This document shows, one piece after another, positions 10,325 through 20,382 of a stretch of 64,000 nucleotides of DNA. Source of the DNA: an uncultured Acetatifactor sp. (lineage in GTDB: Bacteria; Bacillota; Clostridia; Lachnospirales; Lachnospiraceae). The stretch is from the NCBI GenBank assembly GCA_947589505.1, contig CANQCF010000001.1, positions 1 through 64,000 of the forward strand, in the 5' to 3' direction. The position numbers and the translations under genes were made by a program. The notes below the pieces were generated by a model that did not search any database, was not told the DNA's origin, and saw only the letters and a list, made by a program, of their open reading frames with translations. Positions within the stretch are counted from its first letter, which is position 1, and each line of letters opens with the position of its first letter.

Positions 10325-11119
10325 ATGGAAAGCAATGTCATTGTCGTCACATCCGGTAAAGGCGGAGTGGGAAAGACCACCACTACCGCAAATGTGGGAA
10401 CGGGTCTTGCTAAACTTGGAAAGAAAGTGTGTCTGATCGACACGGACATCGGTCTTCGGAACCTGGACGTGGTCATGGGGTTGGAAAACCGGATCGTTTA
10501 TAACCTTGTGGACGTGATAGAGGGGAGCTGCAGGATCAAGCAGGCGCTGATCCGGGATAAGCGCCACCAGGGACTCTACCTGATGCCCTCGGCACAGACG
10601 CGGGACAAATCGGCGGTTTCCCCGGGGCAGATGGTAAAAGTCATTGAGCATTTGAAAGAACAATTTGACTACATTATTCTGGATTGCCCCGCAGGGATCG
10701 AACAGGGATTCCAGAATGCCATTGCCGGCGCACAGCGCGCTATCGTGGTGACAACCCCGGAAGTCTCGGCGATCCGGGATGCGGACCGTATCATTGGACT
10801 GCTGGAAGCCAACGGTTTCAGTCAGATGGATCTGATCATTAACAGGCTGCGTCCGGAGATGGTGCGAAGGGGGGATATGATGTCTTCCGACGATGTCGTT
10901 GACATCCTGGGGATTCCGCTTCTCGGGATCATCCCCGACGATGAGAATGTCGTGATTTCGACGAACCAGGGCGAACCTCTGGTGGGGAGTTCCTCCCCGG
11001 CAGGACTTGCTTACAACAATGTAGTAGGTCGTCTGGAGGGACAGGAAATCCCCTTCCTGAATTTTGAAAAGAGTATTTCATTTTTCGCCAGAGTAACGGG
11101 AATATTTCATAGAGTCTGA
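10325..11119 (+). CDS. minD: Septum site-determining ATPase MinD
   Basis: VVTSGKGGVGKTTTTANVGTGLA, LIDTDIGLRNLDVVMGLENRIVYN. Confidence 0.97.
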   Translation: MESNVIVVTSGKGGVGKTTTTANVGTGLAKLGKKVCLIDTDIGLRNLDVVMGLENRIVYNLVDVIEGSCRIKQALIRDKRHQGLYLMPSAQTRDKSAVSPGQMVKVIEHLKEQFDYIILDCPAGIEQGFQNAIAGAQRAIVVTTPEVSAIRDADRIIGLLEANGFSQMDLIINRLRPEMVRRGDMMSSDDVVDILGIPLLGIIPDDENVVISTNQGEPLVGSSSPAGLAYNNVVGRLEGQEIPFLNFEKSISFFARVTGIFHRV

Positions 11120-11131
11120 GGAGGCGGGAGT

Positions 11132-11416
11132 ATGCGTTTCGTGAATTTCTTTAAGCGAAAGAGCTCCTGCCAGGTGGCGAAGGATCGTCTGAAGATCCTA
11201 CTTATTTCGGATCGCGTGAACTGTTCGCCGGAGATGATGGAGCTGATAAAGAAAGATATCACAAAAGTGATCTCGAAGTACATGAAGATAGACACGGATC
11301 ATATGGAGATCCAGATCTGTGCCAAAAAGGGAAACAATACCAAGAGCAGGATGCCGGCGCTCTATGCCAGCATTCCGATCCTGGATATCCATAAGCAGAG
11401 CGGACAGGCTTTGTAA
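11132..11416 (+). CDS. minE: Cell division topological specificity factor MinE
   Basis: AKDRLKILLISDRVNCSPEMMELIKKDITKVISKYM; follows minD. Confidence 0.95.
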   Translation: MRFVNFFKRKSSCQVAKDRLKILLISDRVNCSPEMMELIKKDITKVISKYMKIDTDHMEIQICAKKGNNTKSRMPALYASIPILDIHKQSGQAL

Positions 11417-11430
11417 AGGGAAAAAGACAT

Positions 11431-12552
11431 ATGTTTACGCGCATAAGATTAAAAAATATTGATTTTAAGTTGATTTTTCTTATATTGACTCTGTCGGTCA
11501 TCGGCATTTTTGCCATAGGCAGTGCGGAGGAATCACTTCAGTCAAAGCAAATGGCTGGAGTGATCGCCGGTGCCCTGATCATGCTTGTCATCGCCGTCTT
11601 CAACTATTCATTCCTTTTGAAGTTTTACTGGCTGATGTATCTGCTGAACATGGCGCTTCTGATAGCGGTAAGGCTGGCCGGAGAGGATGGACACGGGGCG
11701 CAGAGGTGGCTGAAAATCGGAGGAATCCAGTTTCAGCCTTCCGAAACTGCGAAAATCCTGTTGATTTTATTCTTCGCACAGTTTATTATGAAATATAGGG
11801 AGAAATTAAATACTTTTAAGATTATTGCAAGCTGTGTGCTGCTGGTCTTGATCCCCTGGACGCTCATCGTCATCCAGCCGGATCTGTCCACCAGCATTGT
11901 ACTGGCGGTTCTCTTCTGCATGATCATGTACGTGGCGGGGCTGAAATACAGGATCATATTCGGGGTCCTCGGGATCCTGGTTCCGACGTTTCTTGTCCTG
12001 ATCGCGCTGGCCCTGCAGGGGGACATCAAATTCATCAAGGGGTATCAGCTCAACCGGATCAATGCCTGGAGATTCCCGGAGGAATACGCCACGGCGGAGG
12101 CCCTTCAACAGCTGAATTCCATTATGGCCATCGGTTCGGGGCAGTTGGAAGGAAAGGGGTACAAAAACAACGAGATCACTTCCGTAAAGAACGGGGATTT
12201 TCTGATGGAGGAACAGACGGACTTTATTTTTGCCGTCATCGGTGAGGAATTCGGGTTCCGCGGAAGTGTGGTGATCGTAGTGCTTTTGACTTTGATCGCT
12301 CTGGAGTGTCTCTCTGTGGCGAGAAAGGCGAAAGACCTTGCGGGGACGATCATTGCGGCGGGTATGGGGTCACTGATCGCTTTTCAGGGCTTTATCAACA
12401 TCGGCGTCGCCACGTTTCTCCTTCCGAATACCGGCCTGCCGCTGCCGTTTGTCAGTTCCGGGCTCACGTCCTTAATGAGCCTGTATATGGGAATGGGGTT
12501 TGTCCTGAACGTAAGACTTCAGGCGAAAGAAAGAAGCTCTTCTGAAGACTGA
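11431..12552 (+). CDS. rodA: RodA/FtsW SEDS-family glycosyltransferase
   Basis: GAQRWLKIGGIQFQPSETAKI, LPNTGLPLPFVSSGLTSLMSLYMGMG. Confidence 0.93.
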   Translation: MFTRIRLKNIDFKLIFLILTLSVIGIFAIGSAEESLQSKQMAGVIAGALIMLVIAVFNYSFLLKFYWLMYLLNMALLIAVRLAGEDGHGAQRWLKIGGIQFQPSETAKILLILFFAQFIMKYREKLNTFKIIASCVLLVLIPWTLIVIQPDLSTSIVLAVLFCMIMYVAGLKYRIIFGVLGILVPTFLVLIALALQGDIKFIKGYQLNRINAWRFPEEYATAEALQQLNSIMAIGSGQLEGKGYKNNEITSVKNGDFLMEEQTDFIFAVIGEEFGFRGSVVIVVLLTLIALECLSVARKAKDLAGTIIAAGMGSLIAFQGFINIGVATFLLPNTGLPLPFVSSGLTSLMSLYMGMGFVLNVRLQAKERSSSED

Positions 12553-12674
12553 TCCGGCAGGGGGAGGGGCTCCGGAAATTTTTCGGATAGAACAGGAAAA
12601 TTTCGGAAGCCCGGCTGCGTTTGGTACTCCAGGGGGCGGAGAGGGGACTTTAGAGTCCGGAGAGGGTATGAAAG

Positions 12675-13070
12675 ATGAATATTGCATTGATCGCGCATGA
12701 CGCGAAAAAGAAGCTGATGCAGAATTTCTGCATCGCTTACAGGGGGATTTTGAGCAAAAATGAGCTGTACGCCACGGGAACGACGGGAAAGCTGGTGGAG
12801 GAAGTGACCAACCTTTCGATTCACAAGTTCCTGGCGGGGCATCTCGGAGGAGAGCAGCAGATCGGGGCCCAGATTGAACACAATCAGATGGATCTTGTGA
12901 TTTTTCTCAGGGATCCTCTTACGCCAAAGTCTCATGAACCGGATGTGAACAATGTGGTAAGGCTGTGTGATATGTATAATATACCGCTGGCGACGAATCT
13001 CGCCAGTGCGGAACTGATGATAAAGTCCCTTGACAGAGGAGATTTAGAGTGGCGTGAGATGTATAAGTAG
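12675..13070 (+). CDS. mgsA: Methylglyoxal synthase
   Basis: MNIALIAHDAKKKLMQNFCIAY, LSGGEQQ-like GGEQQIGAQI, FLRDPLTPKSHEPD. Confidence 0.95.
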   Translation: MNIALIAHDAKKKLMQNFCIAYRGILSKNELYATGTTGKLVEEVTNLSIHKFLAGHLGGEQQIGAQIEHNQMDLVIFLRDPLTPKSHEPDVNNVVRLCDMYNIPLATNLASAELMIKSLDRGDLEWREMYK

Positions 13071-14031
13071 ACGGTTATCTATATTGTTATCGGGATGCGT
13101 TCTGTTCCTGGCCGGATGCGGGAAGACCTCTTTCTCCCTGCCTTATTCATCCACTTCTTTTATGAACAGCAGATACTCTGCAGAAGATGCGGCCGGCGGA
13201 AGAGCGGAGGGCTTTGCAGAGGATCTCTGCGTCGTCACAGACGATGTGCTTCGGGATGGCGTGAACATTGAAAACGCCGGAGCGGCCGGATTGTTCGATG
13301 TGAAGAATGCGGAGACGCTTTATGCGAAGTCGGTGCATAAGCAGTTGTATCCTGCCAGCATGACCAAGGTTATGACAGCTCTGGTTGCACTGGAAAACGG
13401 CTCTCTGGATCAGGTCCTTACGGTTTCGGATGCGGTGAAGATCACGACGCCGGGGGCGGCGGTGGCAGGCCTGAAGACGGGAGATACAATGACGCTGGAC
13501 CAGGCGCTGCACATCATGATGCTCTCCTCGGCGAATGACGTGGCTCTTCTGATCGCGGACTGTATTGGCGGCGGGGTGGACAATTTCCTGCAGATGATGA
13601 ATGACAGGGCCAAGGAACTGGGAGCGACCCATACGCATTTCACAAATCCAAATGGATTGCCGGATACGGAGCATTATACGACGGCGTACGACATGTATTT
13701 GATCTTTAACGAGGCGCTGAAGTATGATACTTTTTCTCAGATATTGAATATGTCCAGCTACCAGACCAGCTATCACGACAAAAGTGGGAAGGAAATCTCA
13801 TACAGCGTGCAGAGCACGAACCGGTATCTGACGGGACAGGTCCAGGCACCTGCCAATGTGACGGTACTGGGAGGAAAGACCGGAACGACGAATGCGGCGG
13901 GACACTGTCTGGTCCTGCACTGCAAGGATACCAAGGGAAATTCCTATATTGCAGTCGTGATGCAATGTGTCGACGGGGACACCCTCTACGCGGAGATGAC
14001 GGAATTGTTGGAGGAAATAAACAATTTGTAG
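13054..14031 (+). CDS. D-alanyl-D-alanine carboxypeptidase (lipoprotein-like signal)
   Basis: LYPASMTKVMTALVALE (SxxK), SSANDVA (SxN), GGKTGTT (KTG); LFLAGCG lipobox. Confidence 0.92.
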   Translation: MRCISRRLSILLSGCVLFLAGCGKTSFSLPYSSTSFMNSRYSAEDAAGGRAEGFAEDLCVVTDDVLRDGVNIENAGAAGLFDVKNAETLYAKSVHKQLYPASMTKVMTALVALENGSLDQVLTVSDAVKITTPGAAVAGLKTGDTMTLDQALHIMMLSSANDVALLIADCIGGGVDNFLQMMNDRAKELGATHTHFTNPNGLPDTEHYTTAYDMYLIFNEALKYDTFSQILNMSSYQTSYHDKSGKEISYSVQSTNRYLTGQVQAPANVTVLGGKTGTTNAAGHCLVLHCKDTKGNSYIAVVMQCVDGDTLYAEMTELLEEINNL

Positions 14032-14135
14032 TTGTTTTTTGGGTTCAGTTATTTTATAATGAATGCAGGGACTTAAATTGAAACGAGGCAATTTAAGAGA
14101 TAGTACAAAAAAATACATCTTAGGAGGATGCACCA

Positions 14136-14555
14136 ATGATTCAGTTGATCGTAGGCGAAAAAGGAAAAGGCAAGACAAAACAGTTATTGGATAAAGTGAA
14201 TAGTGAAATCAAGTCCATCAGCGGAAATATTGTATATCTGGATAAGAGCGCAAAACATATGTATGAGCTGAACAATAAGGTTCGGCTGATCGACGTCTCA
14301 CAGTACATGATCGAGAACAGCGATGAATTTGTCGGATTTATCTGTGGAATCCTGTCCCAGGATCATGATCTTCAGCAGATGTATTTTGACAGCTTTTTGA
14401 AAATTTCCGCATTGGACGGGAAGGACATGACAGGAACCATCCGGAAACTGGAGAAGATCAGCGAGGCATTTAAGGTTGATTTTATCCTCAGCGTATCCAT
14501 GAATGAGGCTGATCTTTCGGAAGAACTGAAGAATAAAGTCATTGTTTCTCTGTGA
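14136..14555 (+). CDS. Small P-loop protein (often annotated twitching motility PilT-like)
   Basis: VGEKGKGKTKQL Walker A; RBS taggagg; conserved in this neighbourhood. Confidence 0.6.
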   Translation: MIQLIVGEKGKGKTKQLLDKVNSEIKSISGNIVYLDKSAKHMYELNNKVRLIDVSQYMIENSDEFVGFICGILSQDHDLQQMYFDSFLKISALDGKDMTGTIRKLEKISEAFKVDFILSVSMNEADLSEELKNKVIVSL

Positions 14556-14580
14556 TGGGAAAAGCAATAGTATCGGATTA

Positions 14581-14613
14581 GGAAAAGCCTCGGAGATAGC
14601 CCGGGGCTTTTCC
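14581..14613 (+). terminator. Rho-independent-like hairpin
   Basis: GGAAAAGCCTCGG / CCGGGGCTTTTCC with 7-nt loop; T-tract is weak. Confidence 0.6.
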
Positions 14614-14645
14614 TTGCTGGGACAACAGCATGGAGGCATTCAGAT

Positions 14646-16055
14646 TTGGCGGTTTCAAAAAAGAAAAAGAGAAGAAAACGTGATTCCTCATGGGAGAGGG
14701 GCTTTTCCCTTTTGCCGAATATCGGCCTGGTGATTTTCGGTCTGATCCTTGTCTATGTGATCATTTATGTCATCGTTTATTTTAATGCGAATCATGTGGA
14801 AAGATATGAAGTGCGGGAGGGTTCCCTCACTGTGGGAAACGTCTACACCGGGATTGCTTTGCGGGAAGAAGAGGTTTTTGAAAACGAGACGGCGGGGTAC
14901 ATCAATTTCTTTATCTATGACGGAGAACGCACCGCAGTAGGAGATCTTGTATATACGATCGATGAGACAGGCCGGCTGGATACGGGGAACCAAAATCAGT
15001 TTGAGGAAAGTACCCTGTCCGATCAGGAGCTTCGGGAGTTTCGCAGCGAGATCATTGACTATATGCATGGTTTTGACGAAACAAATTTTGAGAGCGTGTA
15101 TGATTTCAAGCATTCTCTGAAAAACACCATTGCAAAGATCTCAAACGCCAATCTCATTAATAATATAGAGAATCTGAGCGGTTCGGATGTCATTAAATAC
15201 TGTTATGCCAGTGACACAGGCGTTATCTCTTACTGGACGGACGGATATGAACTCAAAAAGCCGGAGGATCTTACGGAAGAGGACTTTACGCGGGAAAGTT
15301 ATGAAAAAGTTCCAGTCATTGGAGAGGAACTGCTGGAAAAGGATGTACCCGCCTACAAGCTCTGTACCAGCGAGCTCTGGGATATCGTCATACCCATTGA
15401 TCCCGAGAGGGGGGCCGAACTGGAGGCTGAGGAGTATGTAAAAGTTCGCTTCTTAAAGAACCAGTATGAGTCATGGGCCTCCGTGAAAATGATCAGCGGG
15501 GCGGATGGAAAAACTTATTTAAAACTGAATTTCAACAATTCCATGGTGACTTTTGCCGCCGACCGCTTCCTGGATATTGAATTGATCGTGGAGGCGGAAA
15601 AGGGGTTGAAAATTCCTCTTACCGCCATTGTAGAGAAGGAATTTTATCTTCTGAATGGGGATTTCCTCATCGACGAGGGCCAGAAGGGAAAGCGCACGGT
15701 GATCCGTCAGTGTTACCTGGAAGACGGGACGATTTCGACGGAAAATGTGACTGTCGATGTATACAGCTATGACGATGAAACTCAGAAATATTATGTGGAT
15801 GCGTCAGTCTTAAACACCGGGGACATCCTTCACAAACTGGACAGCCAGGAGACGGCAACCGTCAGCGAGAGGGCGACCCTGATCGGGGTGTACAATATCA
15901 ATAAGGGATATGCGGACTTTAAGGAGATCAATATTCTCTATGAGAACGATGAGTATGCCATTGTAAAATCCGGAACCGAATATGGACTGCGGGTTTTCGA
16001 TTACATTGTCCTGAATGCGGATTCCGTTCATGATCAGCAGTTTATCAATCAGTAG
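14646..16055 (+). CDS. HlyD-family-like membrane-anchored protein of the sepF cluster
   Basis: N-terminal basic plus TM; VREGSLTVGNVYTGIALREEEVF; upstream of yggS-sepF. Confidence 0.65.
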   Translation: MAVSKKKKRRKRDSSWERGFSLLPNIGLVIFGLILVYVIIYVIVYFNANHVERYEVREGSLTVGNVYTGIALREEEVFENETAGYINFFIYDGERTAVGDLVYTIDETGRLDTGNQNQFEESTLSDQELREFRSEIIDYMHGFDETNFESVYDFKHSLKNTIAKISNANLINNIENLSGSDVIKYCYASDTGVISYWTDGYELKKPEDLTEEDFTRESYEKVPVIGEELLEKDVPAYKLCTSELWDIVIPIDPERGAELEAEEYVKVRFLKNQYESWASVKMISGADGKTYLKLNFNNSMVTFAADRFLDIELIVEAEKGLKIPLTAIVEKEFYLLNGDFLIDEGQKGKRTVIRQCYLEDGTISTENVTVDVYSYDDETQKYYVDASVLNTGDILHKLDSQETATVSERATLIGVYNINKGYADFKEINILYENDEYAIVKSGTEYGLRVFDYIVLNADSVHDQQFINQ

Positions 16056-16108
16056 AGGGCCCGATATTTCCGCAAAGGTTCTCGGAGGGGCGAAAGGAAC
16101 GAGTTGTT

Positions 16109-16801
16109 ATGATCGCAGAAAAATATAGGGAAGTTCAGGGAAAAGTGCTGCAGGCCTGTCAAAGAAGTCATAGGAATCCGGAGGATGTCACGCTCATTGC
16201 CGTGAGCAAGACCAAACCGCTGGAGGCCCTGCGTGAGGCTTATGAGGCGGGTGCAAGAGATTTTGGGGAAAATAAAGTGCAGGAACTGGTGGAAAAAATT
16301 CCGAATCTTCCCGCGGATATCCGGTGGCATATGATAGGTCATCTGCAGCGCAATAAGGTGAAATACATTGTAGATAAGGTGTATATGATCCACAGCGTGG
16401 ATTCTTTCAAGTTGGCGGAGGAGATCAGCCGCGAAGCCGTAAAGAAAAATCTGACCGTAAAGATACTGATGGAAGTCAATGTGGCCCAGGAGGACAGCAA
16501 GTTTGGGGTTTCTGTGGAGGAAGCGCCGCAGCTGGCCGGGGAAATCGCAAAGCTTCCCGGCATATCGCTGGAAGGCCTTATGACGGTCGCCCCGTATGTC
16601 AGTGATGCGGAGGAAAACAGAAAGGTTTTTTCACAACTTCGTCAATTGGCTGTTGACATATCAGGTAAAAACATTGATAATATTAGTATGAATGTGCTTT
16701 CCATGGGGATGACCGGGGATTACGAGGTTGCCATTGAAGAGGGTGCCTCCCTTGTCAGAGTTGGAACCGGAATTTTTGGAGAACGTAATTATCAGACTTG
16801 A
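16109..16801 (+). CDS. yggS: YggS/PLPBP family pyridoxal phosphate enzyme
   Basis: LIAVSKTKPLEALREAYEAGARDFGENKVQEL, WHMIGHLQRNKVKYI, LSMGMTGDYEVAIEEGASLVRVGTGIFG. Confidence 0.95.
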   Translation: MIAEKYREVQGKVLQACQRSHRNPEDVTLIAVSKTKPLEALREAYEAGARDFGENKVQELVEKIPNLPADIRWHMIGHLQRNKVKYIVDKVYMIHSVDSFKLAEEISREAVKKNLTVKILMEVNVAQEDSKFGVSVEEAPQLAGEIAKLPGISLEGLMTVAPYVSDAEENRKVFSQLRQLAVDISGKNIDNISMNVLSMGMTGDYEVAIEEGASLVRVGTGIFGERNYQT

Positions 16802-16845
16802 CAAACGCTAGGTATGAATGCTTTTTATAAAGGAGATTGAATATC

Positions 16846-17424
16846 ATGGGAGTAATGGACAAGTTCTTGAATTACATGAAGCTGAACGAGGATGAGGACG
16901 AAGAGTATGAGGACGAATATTACGATGAAGAAGATGAGGATGATATGGAACCCGCGCCCAGAAAGTCTTCCAGTCGGATGGCATCCTCCGGCAGAACTGC
17001 ATCCTCAGGCAGAAACGAGGAGGAATCCCAAGAAGAGTCTTTGAGAAAACCCATGCGGAGCGGAGCCTCTACCGGCAAGGTGACACCGATCCGTCAGTCC
17101 GGCAAAAAGCAGGTGGCGCCAAGCGGCATGGAGGTATGTGTGATCAAACCCACCTCTTTTGAGGATAGTCAGGAGATAACGCAGACGCTTTTGAATAACC
17201 GCACGGTAGTGCTGAACTTGGAGGATATTGATGAGTCGATAGCCCAGAGGATTCTGGACTTTACTTCCGGTTCCTGTTACGCGATCAGCGGAAATATGCA
17301 GAGGATTTCTAAAGCAATCTTTATTATCACCCCTGCCAGCGTAGATGTCTCCGGAGATTTTCAGGAATTTTTAGACAGTCAGGATTTTTTTGAAAATCTT
17401 AATTCCACCATCTTTAACAATTAA
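16846..17424 (+). CDS. sepF: Cell division protein SepF
   Basis: MGVMDKFLNYMKL, KPTSFEDSQEITQTLLNNRTVVLNLE, RILDFTSGSCYAISGNMQRISKAIFIITP. Confidence 0.95.
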   Translation: MGVMDKFLNYMKLNEDEDEEYEDEYYDEEDEDDMEPAPRKSSSRMASSGRTASSGRNEEESQEESLRKPMRSGASTGKVTPIRQSGKKQVAPSGMEVCVIKPTSFEDSQEITQTLLNNRTVVLNLEDIDESIAQRILDFTSGSCYAISGNMQRISKAIFIITPASVDVSGDFQEFLDSQDFFENLNSTIFNN

Positions 17425-17470
17425 TGAACGGAAGAAAGAGGAAGATAACAGGATATGTGATGTGAGTCGG

Positions 17471-17498
17471 GGAGCTTTCCACGGACGTGGAAGGCTCC
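17471..17498 (+). terminator. Hairpin between sepF and aroB
   Basis: GGAGCTTTCCACG/CGTGGAAGGCTCC stem; short T-run follows. Confidence 0.5.
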
Positions 17499-17537
17499 TG
17501 TTTACGATAGCTGTACTGCAAACGGGAGGATAGGGAT

Positions 17538-18644
17538 TTGGCACAGAGACTAAACGTAACGATGAATAAAAAGCCTTGTTATGATATTGTTTTTTCCAAG
17601 GGCTGGCAGGAGCTGACGGAAGAGCTGCAGGAGATGGATATTCAGAACCGCAGGATCTGCATTGTGACGGATTCCAATGTAGACCCTCTCTATGGGGAAC
17701 AGGTTCTGGAGGCCGTTTCCGGCTGCTGCAGGAAGGCTGTGAAATATGTTTTTCCCGCCGGGGAGGAAAATAAAAACCTGGATACGGTAAAAAAGGTTTA
17801 TACCTTCCTGATCCAGGAGAAATTTGACAGAAAAGATCTTCTTCTGGCCCTGGGGGGCGGGGTTGTGGGGGATCTCACGGGATTTGCTGCGGCCACTTAT
17901 CTCAGGGGCGTTGATTTCCTGCAGATACCGACCACTCTCTTGGCACAGGCGGACAGTTCCATTGGAGGAAAGACCGGCGTTGACTTTGACGGATACAAAA
18001 ACATGGTTGGAGCGTTTAAAATGCCGCGTCTGGTCTACATGAACTTTGAAGTGTTAAAAACGCTGGGGGACAGGCAGTATTTCTCAGGTTTTGCGGAGAT
18101 CATGAAACATGGACTGATAAAGGACTCCGAGTTTTACGAATGGCTGATCAGCAATATGTATGAGATCTGCGAGAGAGATCTGAACGTCGTATCCGAGATG
18201 CTGATGAAGAGCTGCACGGTGAAAAAGCTGATGGTGGAAAAGGATCCGACGGAACAGGGGGAAAGGGCGCTCTTAAATCTCGGACATACTGTGGGGCACG
18301 CCATTGAGAAGGCAAAAAACTTCGAGCTTTACCACGGGGAATGTGTGGCGCTTGGCACGGTTGCCGCCGCCTATATCTCCTGGAAAAAGAGTTTTCTGTC
18401 CATGGAGGAATACTATGAGATCCGCGATATGTTTGTTCCCTTCTATCTGCCGATCACCGTGGATGGGATTGAGCCGGAGACGGTCCTTGGACTGACAAAA
18501 TCTGATAAGAAGGCTGACGGGGGAAACATCCGTTTTGTTTTGCTGAAAAAGATCGGAAAGGCAGTGATCGACACAACCGTTACCGATGAGGAGATCCTGG
18601 CGGCAATCCGGGAGATCTGTTATGAGGAAGGGGCCGTTGATTAA
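17538..18644 (+). CDS. aroB: 3-dehydroquinate synthase
   Basis: ALGGGVVGDLTGFAAATYLRGVDFLQIPTTLLAQADSSIGGKTGVD. Confidence 0.97.
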   Translation: MAQRLNVTMNKKPCYDIVFSKGWQELTEELQEMDIQNRRICIVTDSNVDPLYGEQVLEAVSGCCRKAVKYVFPAGEENKNLDTVKKVYTFLIQEKFDRKDLLLALGGGVVGDLTGFAAATYLRGVDFLQIPTTLLAQADSSIGGKTGVDFDGYKNMVGAFKMPRLVYMNFEVLKTLGDRQYFSGFAEIMKHGLIKDSEFYEWLISNMYEICERDLNVVSEMLMKSCTVKKLMVEKDPTEQGERALLNLGHTVGHAIEKAKNFELYHGECVALGTVAAAYISWKKSFLSMEEYYEIRDMFVPFYLPITVDGIEPETVLGLTKSDKKADGGNIRFVLLKKIGKAVIDTTVTDEEILAAIREICYEEGAVD

Positions 18645-19171
18645 TGAGACGTGGAAGGAAAAAAATCATCTGGATATCCCTGGATATACTTTTAGCTGCA
18701 GCGCTGACTGTGCTGGATCAGTTTACCAAAAAACTGGCGGCGTCAAAGCTGATGGGGCGTGAACCTTTTGTGATCCTGAAGGGAATCTTTGAACTGGATT
18801 ATCTGGAAAACAGGGGCTCTGCTTTCGGCATGTTCCAGAATCAAAAGGTTTTTCTGCTCTGCGTAAGCGCTGTCTTTCTGATTCTCATGGCGTATCTTTG
18901 GATGCGCATGCCCGCCGAAAAAAAATATCTGCCGATGTATATCGCGGTGGCGGGAATTGTGGCCGGAGGGCTGGGCAACATGATCGACCGTTTCCGGCTC
19001 GGCTATGTAATTGATTTCTTTTCGTTTGTGCTGATCCATTTTCCGGTGTTTAATGTGGCGGACATCTGTATCGTGCTTTCCACCATTCTGATGGCGGTTC
19101 TGCTGCTCTTTGTCTACCGGGAGGAGGATCTCGCCTTTCTCGCGTGGAAAAGAGGGAAGGATGTTGTTTGA
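18644..19171 (+). CDS. lspA: Lipoprotein signal peptidase II
   Basis: ENRGSAFGM, GGLGNMIDRFRLGYVIDFF, FNVADICI. Confidence 0.96.
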   Translation: MRRGRKKIIWISLDILLAAALTVLDQFTKKLAASKLMGREPFVILKGIFELDYLENRGSAFGMFQNQKVFLLCVSAVFLILMAYLWMRMPAEKKYLPMYIAVAGIVAGGLGNMIDRFRLGYVIDFFSFVLIHFPVFNVADICIVLSTILMAVLLLFVYREEDLAFLAWKRGKDVV

Positions 19172-19222
19172 TCGAAACCGGACGTATTGTTGAAACCGGA
19201 CGGACTTGACAGGAAGCGGATT

Positions 19223-20137
19223 ATGGAAGAGATTGCTTTGGAGATTACAGAGGAATATGAGGACATTCGCCTGGACAAGTGCGTCAGTGATCTGATGGGC
19301 GAGAAAATCTCCCGCTCTCTGGTTCAGAAACTGATCAAGTCAGGAGAACTGACTGTCAACGGCAGCCCCGTGAAAGTGAGCTATGCCGTAAAACAAGGGG
19401 ATGAGGTACAGTTTACTTTGCAGGATCCCATAACGCCGGACATTGCGGCGGAAGAGATCCCTTTAAGCATTTTATATGAGGACGATGACCTGCTGATCGT
19501 AGATAAACCGAAGGGAATGGTAGTGCACCCGGCGGCCGGACATTATACCGGAACGCTGGTCAACGCCCTGATGTTCCACTGTGCCGGCGGGCTCTCCGGG
19601 ATCAACGGCGTGCTCCGCCCCGGGATCGTCCATCGGATCGACAAGGATACCAGCGGTTCCCTGGTGGTCTGCAAAAATGACAAAACCCACAGGGATCTGG
19701 CGGAACAGTTTAAGGTTCACTCTATCGTCCGGAAGTATTACGCGGTCTGCTGCGGCAATTTTAAGGAAGATACCTTTACCGTGGACCGTGCTATCGGGCG
19801 CCACCCGGCGGATCGCAAGAAAATGTGTGTGACCGACAGGCCGGACGGCAGACGGGCCATTACACATTTTCGCGTACTGGAACGCTTTGGAAAATATACT
19901 TACCTGGAGTGTACGCTGGAGACGGGCCGTACCCACCAGATCCGGGTGCACCTGGCCAGCTTAAATCACCCTGTTCTGGGAGATCTGGTCTATGGGAACC
20001 AGGACTACAAGGGGATCGGACAGATCCTCCACGCAGGCGTCCTGGGGTTCCGGCATCCCGCAAGCGGCGAGTATCTGGAGGTACAGTCACCCCTTCCCGA
20101 ATATTTTCAGAATGTTTTGCGTTTCTGCAGGCAATGA
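19223..20137 (+). CDS. rluD: RluA/RluD family pseudouridine synthase
   Basis: S4 domain, VHRIDKDTSGSLVVCKND, TGRTHQIRVHLASLNHPVLGD. Confidence 0.93.
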   Translation: MEEIALEITEEYEDIRLDKCVSDLMGEKISRSLVQKLIKSGELTVNGSPVKVSYAVKQGDEVQFTLQDPITPDIAAEEIPLSILYEDDDLLIVDKPKGMVVHPAAGHYTGTLVNALMFHCAGGLSGINGVLRPGIVHRIDKDTSGSLVVCKNDKTHRDLAEQFKVHSIVRKYYAVCCGNFKEDTFTVDRAIGRHPADRKKMCVTDRPDGRRAITHFRVLERFGKYTYLECTLETGRTHQIRVHLASLNHPVLGDLVYGNQDYKGIGQILHAGVLGFRHPASGEYLEVQSPLPEYFQNVLRFCRQ

Positions 20138-20382
20138 GGGTAAAGGCAGGAAGAGGAGAAAGAGCAGGAAGAGCAGGAAGAACGGCATCGGCCAACCTGC
20201 CGGAACAGGCTTGTCAAAGCGCGAAACTAAGGACGATTTGAAACGGAGCGGGAATGCAGGTGGAGGCTTGTGAACAACGCAGGCTGATCTGTTGCAATTG
20301 TGCGCTTTGACTGAAGTGTCGCTTGAGAATTTCGGAAATTTGTGGTATGATTGGAATAGTAAAAAAGAAGGAGGTACGCACT